Positions 14,343 through 22,966 of a DNA stretch of 64,000 nt are shown piece by piece (the first letter of the stretch is position 1; the number at the start of each line of letters is the position of its first letter). A model generated the notes under the pieces. The model was given only the letters and a program-made list of their open reading frames with translations, was not told the origin of the DNA and did not search any database. This DNA is from Actinomycetota bacterium (GTDB taxonomy: Bacteria; Actinomycetota; Acidimicrobiia; Spongiisociales; UBA4744): positions 1 to 64,000 of the forward strand of contig JAADGS010000028.1 of NCBI GenBank assembly GCA_013152275.1, read 5' to 3'. Position numbers and translations under genes: made by a program.

Positions 14343-16063
14343 GCGCTCCCCCGTCGACGTTCCGATTCGCCGTCATCGCCGACTCGCACATCCGTCGACA
14401 CGACGGCGGCGGGTACCCCTCCGACGGCGCCATGCTGGAGCGCAACCGATTCGTTGTCGATCTGATCAATCGACTCGGGCCTTCGTTCGTCATCCACCTC
14501 GGAGATATCGTCCATCCTCTTCCGGTCGAAGCCGGGCACGAAGCCGCGGTGCGCCTCGCCGCCGATCTCTACCAGGGCATCGAGGTTCCCCTGCATCACC
14601 TGCCCGGCAACCACGATGTCGGGGACAAGCCGAATCCGCAGGTCGCGGTGCCGCCGGTAGACGACGCCGCCTACGACGTTTTCGAACGGCACTGGGGGCC
14701 TGCCTACAGGTCGTTCGACCACGACGGCTGCCACTTCGTGCTCATCGACACTCCCATCCTCAACTCGGGGCTCGAGAGAGAGCGTCGGCAGCGCCGCTGG
14801 ATAGAGAACGACCTTGCCGCAGCGGCGGGACGGCGTATCTTCCTGTTCAGTCACTATCCGCCGTTCATCCGCGACCGAAACGAGGCCGAGAACTACGACA
14901 ATCTTGCAGAGCCGGCAAGATCCTGGCTCATCGACCTTGTCGAACGGCACTCCGTCGAAGCATGGTTCTCCGGGCATGTCCACAACTTCCTGTACAACCG
15001 TCACCGCTGCGACTTCTACGCTCTCCCGTCTACGGGCTTCGTGCGACCGGACTACTCGGAACTGGCGGCGATCCCACCCGAGGCAGAAGCAGGACGCGAC
15101 GATCGCGCGAAGCTGGGATTCTTCATCGTCGACGTCACCTCGGACGGACACGTCGTCCGGCCGGTTCGCACCTACGGATGCACAACGACCGATCGCCTTC
15201 CGGTACCGGCCGAAACGTCGGCGGCGTCGGACTGGACCTGTCCGGTCGGGGTCACGCTCCGCCACGACTGGATGGCCACGGTCGGTTTGCCGACCGATGG
15301 GCTCGACCCGTTCGTGCGAAAGATGGTCCGCAACGACTACCCCCTGCTCGCCCTCCAGGAGTCGAGGATCACCGATGTTCGTGTTCCGGCGGAGGACATC
15401 ATGTCCGCCGATCGGCGTCGACGCCTCACCGATCTCGGCCGGCTGGGGTTGCGTTTCACCGTCTTCTCGGTGGGACCACCCGACGCTGCGATCGTGAGCG
15501 CCATCGACGAGAGCACACCTGCCGTCGTCCGCTGGGAGATCATCATCCAACCGGACCGGATCGAACCCGTGCTCTCGAACCTCGGCCGATCTCCGGTTCC
15601 CAGGGCCCTCGCCCCCATCGTCCCCATCGGATCAGGCGGTATCCAACACTTCGTCACACACGGGTTCGATCCGCGGGCCGACGATCTCCTTTCCCGTTCC
15701 GTGGACGCAGGGGCCGCAGAGTTGTTCGAGGAGTTCGTCTACCGGGTCGCGCCCGGTCACCCCGTCGAGAAAGCCGCCTCCCTGGCGATCCGGTCCGCTC
15801 GAGCGATCGGCATCGGAGCATCGATGATCATCGAGATGCCTCGCGGCGGCGAGGCCGATGTGTTCGACGACGATGAGCAGATCGCGCATCGGGCCATTGA
15901 AGCGTCGGCCGCACGTCTACGGCATCCCGACATCCCGATGTTCCTCGACGGCTTCATGGATCACGACCGTGGCTACTACCGCCGTCACGGTCTCATCGAC
16001 CGCCGATGCAACCCCCGACCGGCGCTGCACGCGCTGATCAACTTCGCGAGATCTCCCCGCTGA
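14339..16063 (+). CDS. calcineurin-like metallophosphoesterase fused to a large C-terminal domain
   Basis: 574 residues from a TTG start overlapping the previous stop. Residues 1-240 carry the full two-metal set: DSHIRRH, GDIVHP, GNHDVG, FSHYPP and GHVH. The nearest type by motif spacing is the cyclic-nucleotide/CDP- or ADP-sugar phosphodiesterase class. Residues 270-574 are a second domain I do not recognise, with alternating beta/alpha character and GSGGIQHFVTHGFDP and FLDGFMDHDRGYYRRHG. The end could be TIM-barrel-like. Coupling to an IspD-like gene makes cleavage of a nucleotide-alcohol or polyol-phosphate bond an attractive but untested role. The 3' end overlaps the convergent kinase gene by 26 nt. 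Confidence 0.75.
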   Translation: MSAPPSTFRFAVIADSHIRRHDGGGYPSDGAMLERNRFVVDLINRLGPSFVIHLGDIVHPLPVEAGHEAAVRLAADLYQGIEVPLHHLPGNHDVGDKPNPQVAVPPVDDAAYDVFERHWGPAYRSFDHDGCHFVLIDTPILNSGLERERRQRRWIENDLAAAAGRRIFLFSHYPPFIRDRNEAENYDNLAEPARSWLIDLVERHSVEAWFSGHVHNFLYNRHRCDFYALPSTGFVRPDYSELAAIPPEAEAGRDDRAKLGFFIVDVTSDGHVVRPVRTYGCTTTDRLPVPAETSAASDWTCPVGVTLRHDWMATVGLPTDGLDPFVRKMVRNDYPLLALQESRITDVRVPAEDIMSADRRRRLTDLGRLGLRFTVFSVGPPDAAIVSAIDESTPAVVRWEIIIQPDRIEPVLSNLGRSPVPRALAPIVPIGSGGIQHFVTHGFDPRADDLLSRSVDAGAAELFEEFVYRVAPGHPVEKAASLAIRSARAIGIGASMIIEMPRGGEADVFDDDEQIAHRAIEASAARLRHPDIPMFLDGFMDHDRGYYRRHGLIDRRCNPRPALHALINFARSPR

Positions 16064-17099
16064 CAATCGCCTGCTGCGCGACGTCACCGAGCATGCGCGC
16101 CCCCGCCCCGAACGAGGCGAACCGCTCGTCGTGCGTGAACCCTTGGTGGTACCGGTAGTAGATCTGCTGGGCGATCACCGCCAGCTTGAACAGCCCGAAC
16201 ACGTAGTAGAACACCAGGTCGTCGATATCGATACCCGTGAGCCCGGCGTAGCGTTGCGCGATCTCGACACGAGTGCGGCTCCCCGGCGCCGCCGTCGGCC
16301 CTCCCGCGATGTCCATCAGCGCGCGAGGATCGCCCGGCTCGGCCCAATACGCGAGACTGGAACCCAGATCCATGAGTGGATCGCCGAGCGTTGCCATCTC
16401 CCAATCGAGCACCGCGCGCACCCGGCCCAGATCGTCAGGATCGAGAACCAGGTTGTCGAGTTTGAAATCGTTGTGAATGAGCGCGGTACCCGTCTCGACC
16501 GGCCGGTTCTTCGCGAGCCACGAGATCGTCCGGTCGATCGACGCCACAGGTTCGATCATCGCATCATGCCAGCGGCGAGACCAGCCATCGACCTGACGTT
16601 CGACGTAACCGTCGGGATGACCAAGTGTCTCGAGCCCCGCTCCGACGACATCGATGCCGTGGATCTGTACGAACGTCTCCACAAACGCATCGCAGACACG
16701 GCCCATCGTCGAAGCGTCCGGGGGCGGAGTCCCACCACGAAGGATGACGCCGTCCACCCGCTCCATCAGATAGAAGGGCACTCCGAGGATCGAAGGGTCC
16801 TCGCAGAAGGCGATCGGCTCCGGCACTTTCGGCCAGACCGGTTGCAGATGGGTGAGGATTCGGTACTCACGGCTCATGTCATGACCGGACTTGACGTGCG
16901 CTCCCAGCGGAGGACGACGCAGGACCAGTTCGCGATCCCCGATGCCGAGCAGGTACGTCAGGTTCGAGTGACCCGACGGGAACTGGGACACCTCGATCGG
17001 TCCGCCCAGTTCGGGGAGCCGAGAAGCCAGCCAGTGCTGCAACGAATCGACGTCGATCTCTTCTCCGGCACGTACGGGACGCGCCTCCTGCGCCTTCAT
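16038..17099 (-). CDS. APH/ACAD10-11-type phosphotransferase (probable hydroxyacyl-CoA kinase)
   Basis: 353 residues with an aminoglycoside-phosphotransferase fold: FPSGHSNLTYLL (ATP loop), the paired LVLRRPP, YLMERVDG, the Brenner catalytic loop ALIHNDFKLDNLVLD (about 205-220) and the metal Asp in VLDWEMATLGDP. The closest known group is the kinase half of vertebrate ACAD10/ACAD11, which phosphorylates 4-hydroxyacyl-CoA so that the dehydrogenase half can remove phosphate and form an enoyl-CoA. It is the second gene of a two-gene operon and overlaps the acyl-CoA dehydrogenase by 4 nt, a split version of that fusion. Antibiotic resistance is unlikely. Confidence 0.85.
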   Translation of the reverse strand: MKAQEARPVRAGEEIDVDSLQHWLASRLPELGGPIEVSQFPSGHSNLTYLLGIGDRELVLRRPPLGAHVKSGHDMSREYRILTHLQPVWPKVPEPIAFCEDPSILGVPFYLMERVDGVILRGGTPPPDASTMGRVCDAFVETFVQIHGIDVVGAGLETLGHPDGYVERQVDGWSRRWHDAMIEPVASIDRTISWLAKNRPVETGTALIHNDFKLDNLVLDPDDLGRVRAVLDWEMATLGDPLMDLGSSLAYWAEPGDPRALMDIAGGPTAAPGSRTRVEIAQRYAGLTGIDIDDLVFYYVFGLFKLAVIAQQIYYRYHQGFTHDERFASFGAGARMLGDVAQQAIVSGEISRS

Positions 17100-18295
17100 C
17101 GATCCCGATACCCGTACTTCGCCAGTTCCGTGCGGGCAACGACGTTGCGGTGCACCTCGTCGACACCGTCGTAGATGCGAGCGGCCCGCTCATGTCGATA
17201 CCAGTAGGCGATCGGCGTGTAGTCGGTCATACCCATCCCGCCGAGCATCTGCAGGGCCTTGTCGAGAACCCTGCCGAGCGTGTTGGCGACGTAGAACTTG
17301 ATCGCCGAAACCTCGGTGCGAGCTCCACGGATCCCCTCCCGTTCGATCTTCGCCGCCGCATCGAGCACCAGCAGTCGGGATGCGTTCACCTCCACCCTGC
17401 TGTCCGCGATCCAGTGCTGGACGACCTGGCGTGACGCGAGCGGCCTGCCCGGGGCAAGTTCCCGATCGACCGCGTGCCGGCACATGATCTCGATGGCCCG
17501 CTCGCAGACACCGATCCATCGCATGCAATGGTGGATGCGCCCGGGCCCGAGGCGCTCCTGTGCCAAAATGAATCCCGAGCCTTCGGGGCCGATCCGATTC
17601 TCCACGGGCACCCTGCAATCGGTGAACGCCACCTCAGCGTGACTCGCCCATCCCGATCCGGTCTCCCCCATCACCGATGTCTTGCGCACCAGTTCGAACC
17701 CGGGAGTATCGGTGGGCACGATGATCATGCTCGCCCTCCGATGGCGTTCAGACGCCTGCGGGTTCGTCACGGCCATCACGATCGTGAACGCGGCCCCCTC
17801 GGCCGAAGACGTGAACCACTTGTCACCATTGATCACGTAGTCGTCCCCGTCTCTCGTCGCTGTCGTCGCCAGCCACGTGGGATTCGATCCCGCACGGCCC
17901 GGTTCCGTCATCGAGAAGCACGACCGGATCTCTCCGTCGATCAACGGGTACAGCCATTGCTGCTTCTGTGCCGCGCTTCCATGCCCCAGCAGCAGCTCCA
18001 TGTTTCCGACATCGGGAGCCTGGGCGTTGAATACGAAATGCCCGAGTGGCGTCCGGCCGAGTTGCTCGCTCACCTGTGCGAACTCGACGAGCGACAGGCC
18101 CGGACCGCCGACCTGCTCCGGCAGATGAGGAACCCACAGACCCATCTCCTTCACTTGGCGACGGAGTTCCCGCAGTTTCGGAGAGACGCCGGCAAAGCCT
18201 CCTGCAAGGAACTCGGATTCGATCGGAACGACCTCCCGATCGATGAAGCTGCGCACGACGTCGAGTACTGCACCGAGTTCGGTCGAAGTTGTCAT
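17096..18295 (-). CDS. acyl-CoA dehydrogenase, ACAD10/11-like
   Basis: 399 residues of ACAD fold. FSMTEPGRAGSNPTWLAT is the FAD/substrate segment, DYVINGDKWFTSSAEGA follows, and ARIYDGVDEVHRN near the C-terminus replaces the common YEGT-x-E-x-Q. The DG-x-DEVH form is characteristic of ACAD10/11-like enzymes. Together with the overlapping kinase gene this supports oxidation or dephosphorylation of hydroxyacyl-CoA rather than simple straight-chain beta-oxidation. I start at the ATG at 18295; the frame is open for 12 more codons. An 110-bp divergent gap separates it from the beta-propeller lipoprotein gene. Confidence 0.88.
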   Translation of the reverse strand: MTTSTELGAVLDVVRSFIDREVVPIESEFLAGGFAGVSPKLRELRRQVKEMGLWVPHLPEQVGGPGLSLVEFAQVSEQLGRTPLGHFVFNAQAPDVGNMELLLGHGSAAQKQQWLYPLIDGEIRSCFSMTEPGRAGSNPTWLATTATRDGDDYVINGDKWFTSSAEGAAFTIVMAVTNPQASERHRRASMIIVPTDTPGFELVRKTSVMGETGSGWASHAEVAFTDCRVPVENRIGPEGSGFILAQERLGPGRIHHCMRWIGVCERAIEIMCRHAVDRELAPGRPLASRQVVQHWIADSRVEVNASRLLVLDAAAKIEREGIRGARTEVSAIKFYVANTLGRVLDKALQMLGGMGMTDYTPIAYWYRHERAARIYDGVDEVHRNVVARTELAKYGYRDR

Positions 18296-18405
18296 GGCCG
18301 TCAGTCTCACACAGGCATCGGAGCGACGCAATCACCGTGGACCGCAGGTTCCGGGAACCCGGCAGCCGCCTCGGGTCGTCCAAGCCACGAACGAACGGAG
18401 GGACC

Positions 18406-20373
18406 ATGCGCCGACTCACCATCCTGCTCACTGCACTTGCAGTCTTGACGTCCGCCTGTGCCGAGGTCGGCACCGTGGGAGGCACGACGACAGCTCCAAC
18501 CACTCCCGGTGTGTTCGGTGCCGCACTGCACAGCTTCGATCAGTGTGAAGATCTGCTCGATTACTACATCGAAGAGGCGATGCCGCTCGTCGGACCGTAC
18601 GGTCTGCCGGGGTATGGGTCATATGGTCCCGCCTTCCTCGAAGAAGACGTAGTCCGCGCTGCTCCGGGCCGGCGCGCAACGCCTTCGACGACCCAGGCGT
18701 CCGCTGCAAAGGACTACTCGGGAACGAATGTCCAGGTGGCAGGTGTCGACGAGGCGGACATCGTCAAGACCGACGGCAATCGTATCTTCGCTCTGGTGAA
18801 CGGCTCCCTGCAGATCGCGATTCCACGGAACGACGGGGTCGAGATCGCCGGAAGCCTCGAGCTTCGTGACTGGTGGCCGGACCAGATGCTGCTCTTCGGC
18901 GACACCGTGCTCCTGATCGGCCAGGACCGGCAGGGTGGAGCGCGACCCCTCGCGCCCGAGATGGGCATCGCGGCGCCACCATCGGCCGTGACCCGTCTGG
19001 CCCAGGTGGACGTGTCCGATCCGTACCGTCCCAAGCTCGTCCAGACCCTCTGGCTGGACGGCGGATACGTCTCGTCCCGCCTCGTGGGCTCCCGGGCAAC
19101 CGTCGCGATCACCTCATCGCCGGTCGGCTTCGACTGGGCGTATCCGGAAGGATCCGGGCTTCGATCCGAACGGCTCGCGACTACCAAGAACCGCCAGATC
19201 GTCCGAGATTCGAAACTCGACAACTGGCTCCCCTACTACGTCCTCGAGAGCGGCGGCCGCACCACGGAAGGCAGGCTGCTCGACTGCTCGTCGGTGATGG
19301 TGCCCAACGAGTTCTCCGGTCTGAACACGCTGTCGATACTGACGTTCGATCTCGAGAACGGAATCGGCTCCTGGGATGACGCCGGTGTCGTCGCGTCGGG
19401 AAGCACGCTGTATGCGACGGCCGAGCGCGTCTACGTGGCAACGCAGCCATGGATGAACTGGGGGCTGCTCGCGCAAGATGAGATCCGCAACGAAGCGAAG
19501 CGGTATCACAGCCGGATCCACGTGTTCGACACATCGGGAAGTCCGCGCTACGTCGCCAGCGGTGAAGTGACCGGGTTTCTCTTGAACCAGTTCTCGATGG
19601 ACGAGTACGACGGATCGCTGCGGGTGGCGAGTACGACCGCCCCGCAAGGCTGGTGGTGGTCCGACGAGTCCGAAAGCCTCGTGACGATCCTGCAACTGGA
19701 GGGCAACCGGCTCGCCGAAGTGGGCAGAATCGACGGTCTTGGACGCGGTGAGCGCATCTTCGGAGTCCGTTTCATCGACGACACCGGATATGTCGTGACG
19801 TTCCGTCAGACCGACCCCCTCTACACGATCGACCTGTCGAATCCGAGACGACCGAAGGTCGCCGGTGAGCTCGAGCTCCTCGGGTACTCCGCGTACCTGC
19901 ACCCCGCCGGTGACGGTCTGCTGCTCGGACTCGGCCAGGACGCCGACAAGACCGGAAGGACGAAGGGCACCAAACTCTCGATGTTCGACGTCTCGGATCC
20001 TGCACATCCTGTCAAGATCGACCAGGTGACGATGGACGGCGGCTACTCGCAGGCCGAGAACGACCATCACGCGTTCACGTTCTGGAACGGACTCGTGCTC
20101 ATGCCGTACGAAGGTTGGGGACGTGACGGCTCCTCGTACGACAGCGGCATTCTCGCCGTGCGTGTGAACGGCCGGAAGCTCACCTTCGAGAAGATCTTGC
20201 GTGCCTTCGAGGACGGGCCCGTCACCGGAAACGACATGGACCGGCTCGAGCCGTGGCGCTGGGCGCCCATTCGGACGATGGTGATCGGACCGAACATCTA
20301 CACGATCACCCAGGGTGGGATCGCCGTGCACGACTTCGACACGCTCGACCGAGTCACGTTCGAGCGGTTCTGA
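18406..20373 (+). CDS. secreted beta-propeller domain lipoprotein (PF09826-type)
   Basis: 655 residues. The signal peptide is at 1-17 with lipobox LTSAC, so the mature protein is a surface lipoprotein anchored at Cys18. A Thr/Gly-rich spacer follows. The family signature TNVQVAGVDEADIVKTDGNRIFAL is near 104-127, then repeated blade motifs (VDVSDPYRPKLVQTL, IDLSNPRRPKVAGEL, FDVSDPAHPVKIDQV) of a seven- or eight-bladed propeller. The role in the family is unknown; the repeated [VF]D[VL]S[DN]P units suggest binding rather than catalysis. An ACGGAGGG ribosome site precedes the ATG at 18406. Its TGA directly abuts the stop of the convergent MFS gene. Confidence 0.87.
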   Translation: MRRLTILLTALAVLTSACAEVGTVGGTTTAPTTPGVFGAALHSFDQCEDLLDYYIEEAMPLVGPYGLPGYGSYGPAFLEEDVVRAAPGRRATPSTTQASAAKDYSGTNVQVAGVDEADIVKTDGNRIFALVNGSLQIAIPRNDGVEIAGSLELRDWWPDQMLLFGDTVLLIGQDRQGGARPLAPEMGIAAPPSAVTRLAQVDVSDPYRPKLVQTLWLDGGYVSSRLVGSRATVAITSSPVGFDWAYPEGSGLRSERLATTKNRQIVRDSKLDNWLPYYVLESGGRTTEGRLLDCSSVMVPNEFSGLNTLSILTFDLENGIGSWDDAGVVASGSTLYATAERVYVATQPWMNWGLLAQDEIRNEAKRYHSRIHVFDTSGSPRYVASGEVTGFLLNQFSMDEYDGSLRVASTTAPQGWWWSDESESLVTILQLEGNRLAEVGRIDGLGRGERIFGVRFIDDTGYVVTFRQTDPLYTIDLSNPRRPKVAGELELLGYSAYLHPAGDGLLLGLGQDADKTGRTKGTKLSMFDVSDPAHPVKIDQVTMDGGYSQAENDHHAFTFWNGLVLMPYEGWGRDGSSYDSGILAVRVNGRKLTFEKILRAFEDGPVTGNDMDRLEPWRWAPIRTMVIGPNIYTITQGGIAVHDFDTLDRVTFERF

Positions 20374-21543
20374 TCAGGCCGGTCGGTGCTCCGACGGCCG
20401 GACCAGGAACCAGAGGGTGACGAGCGCAAGAAGCTCGGCTGCCAGGACAAAGGCCATGACGGCGACCGTGGAGATCTCGTACAGGCGGCCCATCAGCACG
20501 GCCCCGACGAGCAGCGCGATGCCGTACACGGCGGTGAACGCACCGTATGCGGTGGCACGGCGTTCCGGTCGGGAGAGATTCGCCACCGCAGCGCGCATGC
20601 TCGACTCCGCCACGCCCATCGCTGCACCCCACGCCAGACCACCGACCCAGATGAGCGACAGATCGACACCGAAGACCATGGCGGCGACTCCGAATCCGAC
20701 CGGCGCCCCGACGAGTGCGACGAGCCCCCAACGGTCGTACGATCTGCCCGCGATGAGCGCCGCACCTGCATCCACCGCCATCGCGGCGGAGAACAGCAGC
20801 GGCACCTGCACATCGGACAGGACTCCGCTGGTCGTCAGATGAAAGGCGATGAGCGGAAACGGTGCGAGTCCGAGGCCGGTGAATGCTGCGAATGCGAGGT
20901 ATCGACGCAACGGCCTGTCGATATGATCGGGCGTCAGAGACGTTTCCGCCGCCGGTGGTTCTCCCACACGCCGGCGCACCCACAGCAGCACGACGCCCAC
21001 GAAGACCGCCGGAACCGCGAGGATCGAGAATGCGAATCGGTAGTCGCCACCCTTCACGCTCAGCGCGGCGGCGAGGAGCAGTGGACCCAGAACGGCGCCG
21101 GTCTGATCGAGCGCCTCGTGCAGACCGAACCCCCAACCGTGACCGAGCGGCTCGGTGGCCACCGACAGCAGCGTATCGCGTGCAGGGGTGCGCACCGCCT
21201 TCCCCAGTCGTTCTGCGACAACCAACGCCAGGGCGAGATCCACACGGCCCACCCAACCCAGAAGCGGTACCGCGACCATCGTGAGGCCGTACCCGCCGAT
21301 CGTCAGCGCCCATCGCCGACCCGTACGATCCGCGACGACGCCGGCAACCGCCCGCAGGCCGTACCCCACGAACTCCCCGAGGCCGGATATCAGCGCAACG
21401 GTGGCGGCGGTGGCTCCCAGCGTCGCCAGAAAAGGCCCGAGGACACTTCGCGCACCCTCGTAGACGACGTCGGCAAGCAGAGAGACCACTCCGAATGCGA
21501 GGACGATTCGGAGCGCACGCGACCGAACTTGAGCATCGTCCAT
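20374..21543 (-). CDS. MFS transporter
   Basis: 389 residues with about twelve hydrophobic segments. It has the loop 2-3 signature GVVADRTGRRWAL (about 69-82) and RLGKAVRTPARDTLLSVA, a pattern seen in MFS exporters of the drug or iron/multidrug type. GLHEALDQTGAVLGPLL is a motif-C-like stretch in TM5, usual for exporters. Substrate is not predictable. A TAAGGT box lies 8 nt before the ATG, fitting a leaderless transcript. The gene stands alone, stop to stop with the preceding lipoprotein gene. Confidence 0.85.
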   Translation of the reverse strand: MDDAQVRSRALRIVLAFGVVSLLADVVYEGARSVLGPFLATLGATAATVALISGLGEFVGYGLRAVAGVVADRTGRRWALTIGGYGLTMVAVPLLGWVGRVDLALALVVAERLGKAVRTPARDTLLSVATEPLGHGWGFGLHEALDQTGAVLGPLLLAAALSVKGGDYRFAFSILAVPAVFVGVVLLWVRRRVGEPPAAETSLTPDHIDRPLRRYLAFAAFTGLGLAPFPLIAFHLTTSGVLSDVQVPLLFSAAMAVDAGAALIAGRSYDRWGLVALVGAPVGFGVAAMVFGVDLSLIWVGGLAWGAAMGVAESSMRAAVANLSRPERRATAYGAFTAVYGIALLVGAVLMGRLYEISTVAVMAFVLAAELLALVTLWFLVRPSEHRPA

Positions 21544-21573
21544 TCCAGGCGACCTTACTCCGGGTGCCGCCCC

Positions 21574-22911
21574 CTATGGCAACGTGAACCAGAAGATACT
21601 TCCGCCACCCGGCGCGGGATCCAGCCCGATCTCCCCTCCGTGCGCTTCGACGATGCGCCGGCTGATCGCCATTCCGAGTCCGGTGCTCGCCTCTCCCCCG
21701 GTGGGCCGGTTGGACAGCTTTCCGAAGTAACTGAACAGTCGTTCCCGGTCGGCGCCCGTGATACCCGGACCCTCGTCCTGGACGTCGACCCTGCACCCGG
21801 AAGGCACCTTGTGCACGGAGACGCGAACGGTGGTGCCGGGAGGCGAGTACTTGACCGCGTTCGAGAGCAGGTTGTCCACCACTTGGCGAAGGCGGGCCGG
21901 ATCGGCCTGCACGAGCCCGCCCTCCGTCGGAATGAACTCGATCGTCATGCCCTTGTTCTTTGCGAGCTTCCGATGCCGTTCCACCTCGAGACCGAGGAAC
22001 GCACAGAGGTCCACCTCCTGGCGATGCAGCTCGAGAACCCCGGACTCGATCTGGGAAACGTCGAGCAGATCGTTGATGAGCTCGAGCATGTACCGGGCCT
22101 GCTGAACGATATCTTCGACGAAGACGCGCTGCTCCTCCTCGAGGGCGCATGCCGCCAGATACTCGGCGGCCATGAGCACTGCGGAGACCGGGTTACGAAG
22201 GTCGTGGGCGGCCATGCCGAGGAAGCGATCCTTGGTCTCGTTCAGCCGAGCCAGTTCCCTGTTCTTTTCTTCGATCGCGGCCCCGCGCGACGCTATCTCC
22301 GACATCATGTGCCCTCGCTCGACGATGGTCGAGAGTTGCGAGGCGATGCGCAGGAAGGTTGCGACATGGTCGGGAGTGTACGCGTTGCGAGCCACACTCG
22401 AGAAGAACATGAACCCGACCGCCGAACCATTGTTCGTCAAGGGGCAGGTGAGCGACGATCGGATACCTTCTTCCAGGATGAGGCCGGTCGATTCGGAGTC
22501 CGGCTTGAATCGGAAGTACGCACCCAGGTCGTTGATGATTCGGGGTTTCCCGGTTTCGATGATCTGTTGGAGACTGCTTCCCTCCAGGGCCGCCGAGTAG
22601 CCGGTGGCGAGCTTCACCGTCGGAAGGTCGGACTTCACCCACTTTGCGGAGACGCGATCACCCTCGATCAGTGAGAAGCTGATCCTGTTGTACGGGATGA
22701 CTCCACGAAAGCTCTCGTAGACCTTGTCGAGAATGTCCTCGAGGAGAAGACCATCGTTGATCAACGTCGTGATTCGATCGAGCGTCTCCATCTCACGGAT
22801 TCGAAGTTCCAGCTGGTCGGCAACAGACTGCAGGGTCGCCGCGATTCTCCCCACTTCGTCGGGAAAGGTGGAGGCGGCGGCGATCGGATCGGCCAGTTGC
22901 ATAGGCTTCAC
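21574..22911 (-). CDS. GAF-domain sensor histidine kinase, orphan
   Basis: 445 residues without transmembrane segments. A helical lead (1-45) is followed by a GAF domain (about 46-190: RITTLINDGLLLEDILDKVYESFRGVIPYNRISFSLI), a coiled linker (AAIEEKNRELARLNETKDRFLGM), then the HisKA H-box AAHDLRNPVSAVL, the N-box VVDNLLSNAVKYSPPG, and the DEGPGI, STGLGMAIS and GGSIFWFTLP boxes of the ATPase domain. It is a soluble redox, light or small-ligand sensor kinase. No response regulator is nearby, so the partner is elsewhere. Start is GTG 22911 or ATG 22902. Confidence 0.92.
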   Translation of the reverse strand: MKPMQLADPIAAASTFPDEVGRIAATLQSVADQLELRIREMETLDRITTLINDGLLLEDILDKVYESFRGVIPYNRISFSLIEGDRVSAKWVKSDLPTVKLATGYSAALEGSSLQQIIETGKPRIINDLGAYFRFKPDSESTGLILEEGIRSSLTCPLTNNGSAVGFMFFSSVARNAYTPDHVATFLRIASQLSTIVERGHMMSEIASRGAAIEEKNRELARLNETKDRFLGMAAHDLRNPVSAVLMAAEYLAACALEEEQRVFVEDIVQQARYMLELINDLLDVSQIESGVLELHRQEVDLCAFLGLEVERHRKLAKNKGMTIEFIPTEGGLVQADPARLRQVVDNLLSNAVKYSPPGTTVRVSVHKVPSGCRVDVQDEGPGITGADRERLFSYFGKLSNRPTGGEASTGLGMAISRRIVEAHGGEIGLDPAPGGGSIFWFTLP

Positions 22912-22966
22912 GTCATTTCCTCACTGCCGGCTACCACATACTCATCGGCAACCACGCCGGTGTCCC

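Noticed and set aside
20354-22150. A 598-codon open frame on the - strand
   Set aside because: Same-strand shadow of the MFS and kinase genes in another frame; very Arg/Gly-rich translation with no family motifs.
20386-22674. A 762-codon open frame on the + strand
   Set aside because: It lies antisense to the MFS transporter and histidine kinase, both with clear motifs. Its translation is rich in Arg, Asp and His without any domain, a usual effect of high-GC codon bias.
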